From Pilaira anomala (Eukaryota > Mucoromycota > Mucoromycetes > Mucorales > Mucoraceae), in NCBI GenBank assembly GCA_025716855.1, contig JAIXMQ010000138.1:1-30584 (forward strand): 30,584 bases of DNA. The letters run 5' to 3'. Both the position numbers and the translations under genes were made by a program. Positions 10,803 through 20,281 of this stretch are shown in pieces. A model generated the notes under the pieces. The model had not been told where the DNA came from. It did not search any database and saw only the letters and a list, made by a program, of their open reading frames with translations. The first letter of the stretch is position 1. Every line of letters starts with the position of its first letter.

Positions 10803-12021
10803 TCAAGCATCCAAGTCTGGTTTGTCTACAAAACGTTGTCTCAAGTGACTTTTTTTAATACCTGTGTCCAAACTTCTATAAAACTTGTTCAACTGAAAAA
10901 AAAGATACGGTTTAATCATTTTGTAATACATTATTACTAATACTTTTTTACCAGTTCACTTCGGTATCTTGGTACATTTACAGTCAGAGTCTTTTCAGAA
11001 GTACCACTCTGCTCATCAGCTTCATCGTTTCCTTCATCACTGGTTTCATCATCAGACATGAATGCAACATCGAGTGCCTCTTTCAAGTCTTCTTCCGAAA
11101 GATCACATTCCAGCGTTTTCTTGATTGTTTCAATATTTTTTTCAAAATATTTCTTTCTTCGTTGAAGTTTCTGTTAATGTAATGGTAAGTGTTTAGTAAC
11201 TAATTAAACATATAATGTATTTACGTGATGTTTTCTTGTTCTTCGTCTATTTTTAGTCTTAGTTGAAACAGATAACCCAGTTGCTTCAATACCCTTATCT
11301 TTGTTGATTTTATCTTGACGAAGGTTGTAGAAATATTTTCTTATTTTTTCATCAATTATTAGGCCCTTTTCTTTGTTAGTCATATCGCTACCATCCGAAT
11401 TGCGCAGATAACTCATAACATCTGCTGGATCTTCATCGACAACTTTTTGATACATTTTAAAAGTCGCGTTAAAATTAGACTTATCACTGTAGGTCTTATC
11501 CAAGTCCCAACCTTCACCCTTATCAGTGAGATATTGGTGATAATACCTAATTGAGTTCTAATGATTGTTGTTTGTACAGCTAAGTATTAATCATTATATT
11601 TATTTTATTTTATTTTTATGCTTACATTTACAATTGGAAACCGGGTTTCTTTTTTTTTCTCGGAAGCAGCTTTAAGGGTGGTATTATTTTCTAGACTACT
11701 ATTGGCAGCATGACTAGATTCATTTGAATCTACAATTACATCAATAGCCTTAGCTAAGTGCTCTTCAATAATCTTCTGCGTGTATCTTGTTGAGTCTTGT
11801 ATAGTCGCTTCAATCTGACTGGTAGCTTGTGAGTTGACATTTTTAAGATGCTTAAAAATGCCCTGCATCTGTTTCTCGAAACCATCTTGCAACTGCTTCT
11901 CCATTTCTTTAAATTTATGGTCGATATATTGTTTAACATCTGGATCGATACCATTGTTATCTTCAAGAGTGTTAGAAATCATGCGTCGTTTGGATGGGGG
12001 TTGGTTTGATTGTGAAGACAT
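10803..12021 (-). CDS. CACTA-element companion protein, 345 aa, four exons, apparently intact
   Basis: Exons on the minus strand are 12021-11626, 11557-11225, 11170-10952 and 10892-10803 (TGA at 10803-10805). The three introns are 68, 54 and 59 nt with GT..AG ends, and all are phase 0, giving 132+111+73+29 codons with no stop. The N-terminus has a basic PPSKRRM patch and a probable coiled coil (about residues 25-95). The middle carries WDLDKTYSDKSNF, YLRNSDGSDMTNKEKG and a basic NRRRTRKHH. The C-terminal part has an acidic segment (SDDETSDEGNDEADE), then PRYRSEL. I recognise no catalytic motif. Its place opposite Tnp2 suggests a TnpA-like DNA-binding accessory or regulator, which is inference. 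It is intact while its neighbour is broken. A TACATAAATACC sequence at 12063-12074 is a possible TATA element. Confidence 0.75.
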
Positions 12022-12718
12022 AGTAATTGAGGTAAGTTACGAAATGAGAAAACTTTAGTGGTATTTATGTACTGTATGGTATTATGTCATAAGCCATTTG
12101 GTTATAAGAAATAAAATTCGGCGTTTGTAAGATTTAGCATGTTTTACTTTTATGATGTAACAGTTTGTTATTAGTTTGCTTTTTTTTTTATCTTTCTATA
12201 CATTTTTATTTTTTTTTTTCTTTTTTCTTTTTTCTTTTTACTTTTCTACTTTTTTTCTTTAATTCTCTACTTTGATTTTTAACTTTTTTTTTTTGAGATT
12301 AATATGCAGAACAATCAGTTGGTTAACCCCTAATAACTGGTAAAAAAAAAAAGATATACAAATAAAATTTGCCGTTGTTAACCATTCATAATGACATAGG
12401 TATAAAAAAAAAGACTCTCTGTTTCATCTTATGCTCAGATTTATTGAGGTAAAAACATTTATTGATAAAAGTATTATAAGTATGATTTCTAATGTACTGT
12501 TGTATATTATAATTTTAGCATAATAATATAATGCTTAGAAAAAAAGTTAAGAACATTTAACTCCATAGATATATTTTTCATTTGATATCACTTATTAATG
12601 TGTGATATTTTTTTATGTAAATTTTTCACCTAAACAGCGTATATCTTTATGGTTTACAGAAGAGCATACACCTTTTTTAAAGTATTATGATGTATCATAT
12701 TGCAGTAAGTTTATCACT

Positions 12719-12757
<39 letters not shown>

Positions 12758-13106
12758 TCAGTATATATAAGCCTCAACCAGATAATATATTATATCTTTT
12801 TTATCAATAAACGAGTCTAAATCGACTTCATTCTACTCAATTAAACGTCATCTATTGTCATTTATCGTCATACATTGTCATTTTAAAATAAACTACTGCC
12901 CTAATTTTTTACCAAAAAAGAAAGGTGTATATTCTTAATCAATAATATTGCTTTATTTATGGATTTTAATTGAATATCTTTTTAAAAAGCGCAAGAGATA
13001 CAAATATATGAATAGAAATACACTAAAAATGAGTCATATAAACGCTAAACCGATGATGTAACAAGAAAAGTGTCTTTTTTTCAATCAATCAGAATGTTTT
13101 GATTTA
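12022..13106. other. Non-coding interior of the CACTA element with long T tracts
   Basis: The first 100 nt would hold the promoter of the minus-strand companion gene. A T-rich tract spans about 12178-12296 and a pure 33-T run spans 12723-12755. An 18-bp direct repeat, CGTCATNNATTGTCATTT, occurs at 12846-12863 and 12866-12883. A TATATAAG at about 12763 followed by AATAAA at about 12806 resembles a fragment of a promoter/poly(A) unit, but no gene was seen. A short frame at 12602-12820 has no known motif. Confidence 0.55.
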
Positions 13107-13304
13107 TGCATTAGCATACTAAAAAAAAGGCTAAATTTAAAGTTACGTGGTACAATACACGCCATTGTATGTCTGCTAAAACGATAAATATTCCTTCATA
13201 CATCTACTAATACATGATGTATTAGCATTACTAAAAATCTACTAAAATCTGCTAATACATTATATATTAGTAAGTATTAGAAGTGTATTAGCACTACTAA
13301 AAAT
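13107..13304 (+). repeat. Subterminal repeats near the right end of the CACTA element
   Basis: A motif of the form TGTATTAGCAYTACTAAAAAT occurs at 13218-13238 and 13284-13304 with one mismatch between copies. A shorter variant (TGCATTAGCATACTAAAAA) is at 13107-13125. Further CTAATACAT words lie between. Subterminal arrays are the usual binding sites of CACTA accessory proteins. The presence of similar words at the left end (CTGCTAATAC, 7203-7212) supports the element boundaries. Confidence 0.6.
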
Positions 13305-13321
13305 TGTTTTTTCTTGCGGTG
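13285..13321 (-). repeat. Right terminal inverted repeat of the CACTA element
   Basis: Read on the minus strand it begins CACCGCAAGAAAAAA and ends GCTAATAC, matching the left end with several differences. It abuts coding sequence of another transposase with no spacer. Confidence 0.65.
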
Positions 13322-15224
13322 TACGATCTGATGTCTTTTTTAAATCCATTCATAACGGAAATCAACGAGTTGAGTAGTAGGGGAATGAAGGTCGTGAAAA
13401 ATGGTATTACTGTTTATAGTAGTAAAGTGTTTGTTTTGGGTATCACAGGAGGTGATATTTCTGGTATCGCTTGTCTAATGAACCACCAAGGACATCAGTC
13501 CAAATATGGCTGTAGAATTTGCACGGTAGAAGGTGAAACACCTATTGGGTCTTCTCATGGTTTATATTTTACCAGAAGAGGTAGTATGAGAACAAAAGAA
13601 TAATTGGTTTCTGGTAACGGTTTGGTGAGTGTAATATCTTATAATTTATTTCGTATCAAGTACTTACTAAAAAAAAAAAAAAAAAAAAAGTCGAACGGAA
13701 TATATGGTGTTCCACCCTTAATTGGTAGTCTCCCAACCTTCCTTAATGTCGCTTTCTTCCTTTGTGATGAGCTGCATCTCATACGAAACATAAGTTTTTT
13801 ATGTTACAACCTGATTTCACCTGTCGAAAATAGCAAGTTCAAACCAATAAATGGAATACAATACACTTTTTCCATCAAGTCGTCATACCCACAAACCACC
13901 GCCTTTTTTAATATGATTGACAGCTATGTAAATATGTCAAGGGACAATATTCCCACCAGTTTTGAAGGTGCCTGGGATTGTGTGAAAGGACGTAGTCGTC
14001 ATGTTGATTGGCAAGACTTCCTTTTGTATATTATGCCAACGGTTGTTATTCGACATTTACAACATCAAAATACAAAAGAAGCGTTGATGAACTTGGTGAA
14101 TGGTTGTGCAATTGCTTTACAATGGTCACCTTCCCAATCAGAAGTAAATAAAATGAACAGGTAAGAAAAAAAGTGTTTTTTTTTATATATATTCTATACC
14201 GGACATAAATGTAACCTGTGTTTGAAAATAGATTCTTTGACAAATGGTATGCCTTTTTGAAAGACGGAATAGCTTCAGGAAGATTAAATACTAGAGCATT
14301 CACAGCAAATAATCATTACTTATGCCATCTTCAATACATCATCATCAATTCAGGCTGCTTAAAAGCATATTCTCGTCGAAATCTTGAAAGAACTATTAAA
14401 AAAAACAGTAATCTAATCAAGTCAAAGACAAAAATCAATTCAAATGCACAAAATATAATTACAAACCAGGCTGGGTACAACAGCTATTTTATTAGAAACA
14501 TCACACAAAGCTTAGTACCCAGTCCTAATACTTACAATACCCAATTCTTTCTGGTATCATCCATCAGGTATCTCACACTACCCCCAATTTGGGAACCATT
14601 CACGAAGATAGTTGTCTGCACGATTGTTGTTATTTAAATTGTTGTGGTGTTTCAAAAGAAAAAGTTCACAAAGCCCTGAAAAACTTTTATGTAGAACCAC
14701 TGGAGATCCCATATAACCATCGATGATCTAAATATTAGTATTGCAGCCAGAGCATGGAAGGACTCAAAATATATTCTTCAGTTTTTGATCGTAAGCTTAA
14801 AAACTTACAAACAAGAGCAGGAAATATAGTTATGTTTGAAGCTAATACAGGAAGAAGGTATAAATCAATTTTTTTTTCTTAAATGAGTTCGAATATTAAC
14901 CTTAATATAAATAGCCGTACAAATAATGCCTGGTTTGTGGGTATGTACAATGTTTTATAAACATTTCCAAATGGTAGATCAAGTTTTCTTGCTGTCATTG
15001 AGACAATGAACGACACGAGTTAAATGAGTTTGGGATTCCAGTGTGATAGGTAATTCGAGAGGTCCAGAATCAAAAAATAGCCGTGTGTGATGTCACGGAC
15101 ATCGTAGATGTGTTGGACTGGTCACTTTTCCTCTGTTAAAAACAAGTATAAGGTCATCTGGCCTTATCCTTGTTTTTATAAAAATCTTGATAACAAGCTT
15201 GCTGGCAAGCTCAATGATATCTAA
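13322..15224 (+). pseudogene. 3' half of a second, different Tnp2-like transposase
   Basis: The coding similarity starts exactly after the CACTA right end, with YDLMSFLNPFITEI, then FVLGITGGDISGIACLMNHQG and SKYGCRICTVEGE, typical of Tnp2 proteins. A TAA lies at 13601-13603. Introns fit at 13625-13690 (GTGAGT..AAAG), 14161-14231 and 14858-14914. Downstream text includes FLCDELHLI, FEGAWDCVKGRSRHVDWQDF, RFFDKWYAFLKDGI and, after a slip near 14600, HEDSCLHDCCYLNCCGV. After a TGA at 14724-14726, C-terminal fragments reach a TAA at 15222-15224 (FPNGRSSFLAVIETMND and KVIWPYPCFYKNLD). It differs clearly in sequence from the transposase at 7513-10726. The 5' half is absent, and I did not find it on the other side of the CACTA element. 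Confidence 0.8.
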
Positions 15225-15534
15225 TTCCAAACTGTATTCTTAATTTTTTTTTTCTTCCAACTTTTCTTGTTTCCAAATAAATAAATTTCATTGTTCTAAT
15301 TGTAATGTTTCGTAAAATAAAAAAAGCTGTTTGTACATTGAACGTTCAGCAATGTCTCTGTAAAAAAAAAAGAATATGAAATAAAAAGAGCGAGGTGCTT
15401 TTTAAATGATGAGCATAGAAAAATACATACACAAGATAAATTATATATAAAAAAAAATTACGCGTATCTAAAAAAAAAAAAAAAAAAAATAAAAAAAAAA
15501 AAAAAGTAAAATCACAGAAATTTTGTGTGGCTGA
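15225..15534. other. A/T-rich spacer with poly(A) tract
   Basis: There is no gene. It includes AATAAATAAA near 15278, which could be the poly(A) signal of the preceding transposase. An almost pure A tract at about 15470-15505 lies just before the truncated end of the gypsy element. Confidence 0.55.
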
Positions 15535-15589
15535 GAAAAATTGTCTTCATTTGAGGCAAATTACCGGTATTTTACAGAACCCATCTGCC

Positions 15590-18277
15590 ATAGTGGTATC
15601 AAAGCTTTTTTGACATTCTGGATTCCAAGTAATAGGGCGTTTCTTGTGACCAGTACCACGAGTGAGATCCGTTAATGGTGCAGCTATAGATGCAAAGTCT
15701 TTAATAAACCTTTTGTAAAATTGAGCAAACCCAATAAATTTTCTGACTTCTTGAACATTTGTTAATTTTGGCTATTTTTGTAACACCTTCACCTTCTCCG
15801 GACTAGGTTTGGCCCCAGATCTTGAAATATGAAACCCAACAAAAGTCAATTCTTTTTTTCCAAAATTACATTTTTTTAGATTTGCAATGAGTTTGTTCTT
15901 CTTTAATAGTTCTAAAACGTGTCTAACATGTTTCTTATGCTGTTCCAAGTCATCACTCCAGATCAAAATATCATCCAAATAAACCAACGCAAACTTGTCA
16001 AGACAATCAGCAAGTACATCATTCATTAATTTTTGGAAGGTTGGTGGGGCATTTGACAAACCAAAAGGCAATACCAAAAAGCGAATTTTCCATACCTAGT
16101 GTTGAAAGCAGTTTTATCTACATCGTCATCGGCAATTCTCAATTGATGGTAACCTGATTTAAGATCGATACTGGTAAAATATTTTGCACCGGCTAACCTT
16201 TCTAAACACTCATCAGGTCGAGGTATACTTGAGGAATCTCTTACTGTGAGTTTATTTAACGCTCTATAGTCAATGCACATTCGAAGTTTACCAGGTACTT
16301 TTGATCCAGGATCAGGCTTCTTTCGTACGAATAAGACAGGAGCGCCCCAAGGAGAGTTACTTGGCTTGATTAGTCCTAATTTCAATAATTCAGCAACTTG
16401 TTTTTTAATTCATCAAGTTCTAAAGGTGACATTTTGAACGGAGGTCTTGAGATTGGTCTTGCGTCACCAGTATTGATAATGTGATAAATACCACGATCAG
16501 GAGGTAAACCAGGCAATTCATCTTTAAATATTTCATCAAACTCTTGAATCAATTTATCCCAATAATCAGTATCACCACTTTCAACTGTAGTTGCCATACA
16601 CTTTTCTATCGTAGAGTCTTGAATACACAGCAAAAAACTATCCGCACCTTTCTTCATATATCTGTCAGCTTGTTTATGGGATATTAAATAACTAAGATCG
16701 GATACAGAAGTGAGTGACGAATGTTTTTTATTTGCATAATGTATTTTAGGTTTTAATATTGTACTTCCTTTATTTATAATCCAGGTATCATTTGTCCAGT
16801 CAGTTGTAGGTTTTTCTTGTTTTAACCATGATCGGCCCAAAATAAGATCAAATTTCGTTGGAAATATGTACGCCAAAATAGTAGTGTCATAACCGTTTAG
16901 ATTCACATTCAAGTTAGTTTTGTATTTAATTTCAGTTATTTCACCACCTGCAGTCTCGACTTTTCGATTAAAAACTGGAATTAATTCTTGATTGTTTTCA
17001 ATCACTTGGGGAGATACATAGTTTTTGCTTGCACCGGAGTCAATTAATACTTGGATATCTTGATTATTATATTTACCGTTATAAAGAGGAAGAGTAGTAG
17101 TTACAGCATTCAGTTCCAATAAATGATTAATTTCTTCATTTAAATCAGTACTTGGATAAACAATAGGTATTAATTCAATGGCTTGAGGGTGATGTTGGAC
17201 ATTTGAGACCATATCAGTATTAACATTTTGAACTTCTAAAACAGGATATTTTGGATTTTCATTAGGGTCTATAGTATAAGGGTCGAAATCAATAATTTTT
17301 TTATTATTATTTTTATCAATATCACCGGCTTCATCATGTTCCATGTCAATTAAATTAACTGAATAACCACTTCTACGGTTTCTTGATTCATCTAATTTCT
17401 TAATTTCAGCAAGTCTTTCTTTACAAAAACGTTTTATATGACCAGTTCTTCCACAGAAAAAACAACGACCAGAAGAAGATTCACCACTACCGTTACGTTG
17501 CTTATTGTAACCATTATTGCTAGAATAATTACCATTATTCTTGTAACCACTATTGAAGTTTTTATTGAAACGATTGTTACGTTGACGATTATCAATCCAG
17601 TCCAGTTCCATAGGATCATTAACATAATGAGCAGGTTGTTGTTGTACAGACGCACGGACGGTAGGACAAAGCATGACATCAGAGTGATGTGCACTGTCGA
17701 ACGTTAAGGCAGATTAAGTGGCTGTTCTAAGTGTACCATCATAATATTGTCGAACATATGCCACAGTATTAACATCTGTTAGTCCACGCATGAACTTGTC
17801 ACATGCTTCTTCATCCGTCATATTTTTTATTGCTAATTTATAATCCATAAAAGTATTGATATAGCTATTGACATCCCCAGTTTGCTTTAAATTTGCTATT
17901 CTGTCTCTTGCAATTAATTCCGAATTTTCTGGGCAAAAGAATTCCACTAGAGCTCTTTTTAATTCTAACCAGCCTAACGAGTCTTCACCATTTTGAGGTT
18001 TTTCAACCGTAGGATGCCACGTATCCGCTTTATCTTTCAGTAATCCTAGGGCATATATTCCCAATTCTTCATCAGACATTCCTTGTACTTGAGCATAATT
18101 TTCTACTGAAGAAATCCATCCATCGATCTTCACCGCATCACGTACACCATAATAATATTCCGGTTCCTTTGCTCTTACATTTTTATTTTTATTCACTTCC
18201 CGGATAAGTCTAGTCAAATTGCCTACCAGATCAGCCATATCTTCATACGACACCATTTTTTCCCTAGATTCAGCCAT
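15590..18277 (-). pseudogene. Gag-Pol polyprotein of gypsy element 1, broken
   Basis: The gag frame starts with an ATG at 18277 (MAESREKMVSYEDM) and reaches a single in-frame TAA at 17714-17716. The same frame continues through an RNA-binding CCHC knuckle, CFFCGRTGHIKRFC (17423-17464), and an aspartic protease with DSG at 17033-17041 and FDLILGRSWL, into the N-terminus of reverse transcriptase (ARPISRPPFKM). One lost A in a homopolymer near 16400 shifts the frame. The reverse transcriptase continues with [39 protein letters not shown] and, after another slip near 16080, [14 protein letters not shown] and the catalytic YLDD (15967-15981). A TAG at 15772-15774 replaces the Trp expected after VLQK. 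The RNase H start (RKFIGFAQFYKRFI) ends near 15590. Gene order PR-RT-RH fits Ty3/gypsy. Confidence 0.88.
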
Positions 18278-18310
18278 TATAGTAATATAATACTTATTCT
18301 TTTAAAAGCT

Positions 18311-18320
18311 GGTGCTACCA
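18311..18320 (-). promoter_or_regulatory. Primer-binding site of gypsy element 1 (initiator Met tRNA type)
   Basis: The minus strand reads TGGTAGCACC directly after the LTR end, separated by AT. It resembles the TGGTAGCGCC site known for initiator-Met-primed yeast Ty elements. The second gypsy element has the same TGGTAGCAC core. Confidence 0.6.
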
Positions 18321-18322
18321 AT

Positions 18323-18568
18323 TGTCAACCTCAGATCCTTATAAGTATGAGATGTTTACCAAGTTACCACACGTGACCTTCACGTGACCTTCACGTTACT
18401 TTAATATAAAATTAAAATAAAATAAAATAGAAAGACTTTAACTTTAATAGTTAAAGATCTAGTTTACAGGTTACAAGTTATTTAGGATAGAAGATAATTA
18501 TTTTATTTATGATAAGTTGGGGGATATTTATATTGTTTCTCTAAAGTGAATTACACAACTACGTAACA
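18323..18568 (-). repeat. Probable 5' LTR of gypsy element 1
   Basis: On the minus strand it would start TGTTACGTAG (18568) and end GAGGTTGACA (18323), with TG..CA ends, about 246 bp. It has a TATA-type sequence (ATATAAATATCCC, 18521-18533). The 3' edge is fixed by the adjacent primer site. The 5' edge is a guess because no second LTR exists for comparison. Confidence 0.45.
18370..18397. repeat. Tandem 11-bp repeat containing CACGTG E-boxes in the LTR
   Basis: CACGTGACCTT occurs at 18370-18380 and 18381-18391, followed by CACGTT at 18392-18397. CACGTG is the standard binding site of bHLH factors in fungi. Inside the LTR it could act as an enhancer. The function is inferred. Confidence 0.6.
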
Positions 18569-18576
18569 ACTATAAA

Positions 18577-18789
18577 CTAATTTAGTTTCTAGTTTTACTT
18601 CGACTATTACTCGTGATCATGTTTAGTTTACTTTTCTTTAAGGGTCTAGTTTTGGGAACCTTTGGCTTAAATCTTCTTTTTGGTCTTGTGGTTTCCATTA
18701 AGTCATTCTGACGTTGTAAACTTGCCTTACTTGTTGGATTTACTGTTTTTGCTGGATCAACCTTGACATTTCTTCCAAATTTATAGTCT
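18577..18789 (-). pseudogene. Short basic ORF tail upstream of the gypsy 1 LTR
   Basis: A 70-codon frame on the minus strand, preceded by stop codons, reads DYKFGRNVKVDPAKTVNPTS near its start, then a Lys/Arg-rich end (TTRPKRRFKPKVPKTRPLKK) and a TAA at 18577-18579. It ends 9 nt before the proposed LTR start. I do not recognise it. By position it could be the C-terminal tail of a pol gene from a tandem gypsy copy sharing this LTR, with the remainder displaced. It could also be an unrelated gene end. Confidence 0.35.
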
Positions 18790-18899
18790 TATTAATACGT
18801 ATATATTCTATTTTGACGTCACATGATATTTACGTGATATAAGATAGGCTAAACAACGATCCTTATTACTTTACTTCAAATGATATAAATAAATAAATA

Positions 18900-18925
18900 C
18901 AGTACCCGCTCTATTTAAGGCCGTT
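18900..18925 (+). repeat. Left 26-bp terminal inverted repeat of the pogo element
   Basis: It begins CAGTACCCGC and is identical to the reverse complement of 21442-21467. The word TTTAAGGCCGTT at the inner end recurs several times just inside. Confidence 0.92.
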
Positions 18926-19145
18926 CGATTTAAGGCCGTTTCCGATTTAAGGCCATCATTTCGTGCAAAAAAAAAAAACACCAGCCAAACGGCCTTAACT
19001 GCTTTATTCTATTTAAGGCCGGGATTTCTTGCAAAAATAACCTTATTCAGAGCGGAAAATAAAATTACAATGATTTTTTCTGAGAATATAAAAATGTATA
19101 TGGCCCTATCAAAAAAAAAAAAGTCAAAATATTTTTTCTGAGAAT

Positions 19146-19311
19146 CAAAACACGGCCTTATTTAGAGAAATGATGGCCTTATACAGAGTGGAAAAATATG
19201 GTCACGTTAAATTTTTTTTCTGTTATTTAAAATGCACAAGGCCTTATTCAGGGACCAAAACACGGCCTTATTTAGAGAAATGATGGCCTTATACAAAGTG
19301 GAAAAATATGG
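19146..19311 (+). repeat. Direct repeat of 56 bp inside the pogo element
   Basis: Positions 19146-19201 and 19256-19311 are the same except for one base (CAGAG versus CAAAG). Both contain GGCCTTATTTAGAGAAATG and GGCCTTATAC. GGCCTTA or its complement TAAGGCC occurs about ten times between 18918 and 19280, forming a subterminal array on the downstream side of the transposase gene. Confidence 0.85.
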
Positions 19312-19411
19312 GCATCACTTTAATTTTTTTTTTTTTTTGTGAAATACAAAGTAGGGCTGCCTTCATTCTGGAAGTTTCTGGAATTATTATTTTATTTATA
19401 TTTTTGTTTAT

Positions 19412-20218
19412 TTATAAAGAGTTTGGTGGGGTAAAAAATTGTAAAAGAGTTGTTTGTTTTTTTTCGGAAGTTTCTTCTTCCTTAATTGATTTTAATTTTT
19501 TAGAGGCGCAGATGAAAAGATCTTCATCATTGTCGACCCCAGGAGTAGTATTCAAAAGAATAAGCTCCAAAGCACGTTTCAAGTTGTTACGCTTGGCTTT
19601 GTATCCTGCTACTTGTATTTCTTCGTTTTCTTCTTCTTCTTCTTCCTCTTCTTCTACTTCTTCTTCTTCTTCTTCTTCAATAGTTGCTGCAGCACCGTAA
19701 GGTTCAGTAACTACCAGATCCGATTCATCTGCTTCCAAGTCCAGTTCATAAGATTCAACTACTTGACCATCATTTAAAGGTAATTCCGGTATAAGTTGAA
19801 CAATTTTACGGACAATATCATCATCTAAAGGTAAACCTTCATCAGGAGGTAAGACAAAATCATCATCGGTTATATCTGTTTCGATACTTGAGTCCCTACG
19901 GTGTTTAAACTGCAAGATGTTAGTATGATCCCAACAGTTCTTGATGGTTGATACTTTAACCCTTTGCCATGCATCGGCTAAGTACCACAGGGCCTGCACC
20001 TCACTCAGCTTGTAAATAGCCGCAGCTTTTTTACGAGCATCGGCTGCTTTTTTGGCTACTTCTTCTTCAGTAGTAGTAGTAGTAGTAGCTGTGTTTTTGG
20101 CCTCAGCACTTTTTTCGGCCATGTACTTACCAATACTTAAAGTGTACTGATGCCAGCGAAACAAAGCCTTAACATTTGCAATGATACCTCAATAGAAAAT
20201 ATATAAAGACTAAGTAGT

Positions 20219-20281
<63 letters not shown>

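Larger units (their letters stand above)
7177..13321. mobile_element. CACTA/EnSpm-type DNA transposon, apparently full length
   Basis: The left end begins CACTGTACGAAAAAC (7177). The right end closes with TTCTTGCGGTG (13321), which in reverse complement begins CACCGCAAGAAAAAA. The two ends align over about 36 bp with several mismatches and share GCTAATAC at the inner end. Subterminal copies of a TGTATTAGCAYTACTAAAAA-like motif lie at the right end. Inside are a Tnp2-type transposase (+) and a second gene (-) arranged tail to tail, the two-gene layout known from CACTA elements. Flanking triplets are TAT on the left and TAC on the right, so a clean 3-bp target duplication is not preserved. Length is 6145 bp. 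Confidence 0.7.
15535..18568 (-). mobile_element. Ty3/gypsy LTR retrotransposon 1, truncated after reverse transcriptase
   Basis: On the minus strand the order is LTR (18568-18323), primer-binding site (18320-18311), gag, zinc knuckle, protease, reverse transcriptase and the start of RNase H. It then breaks off at about 15535-15590. No integrase and no second LTR are present, so this is a 5' fragment. Confidence 0.8.

Noticed and set aside
12760..12815. TATATAAG followed by AATAAA as a possible solo LTR
   Set aside because: No TG..CA ends or second copy seen; promoter and poly(A) words are frequent by chance here.
12602..12820. Frame with LWFTEEHTPFLKYYD
   Set aside because: Looks slightly protein-like but runs into a 33-T tract and has no neighbour or family support.
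17438..17707. Plus-strand frame rich in Thr and Ile
   Set aside because: Antisense shadow of the Asn-rich gag segment of gypsy 1.
19600..19690. CRISPR-like short repeats
   Set aside because: The CTT/TTC triplets are simple-sequence codons for Glu, with no spacers; the genome is eukaryotic.
19308..19700. Plus-strand frame ending in a Ser run
   Set aside because: Reverse reading of the poly-Glu codons of the pogo transposase.
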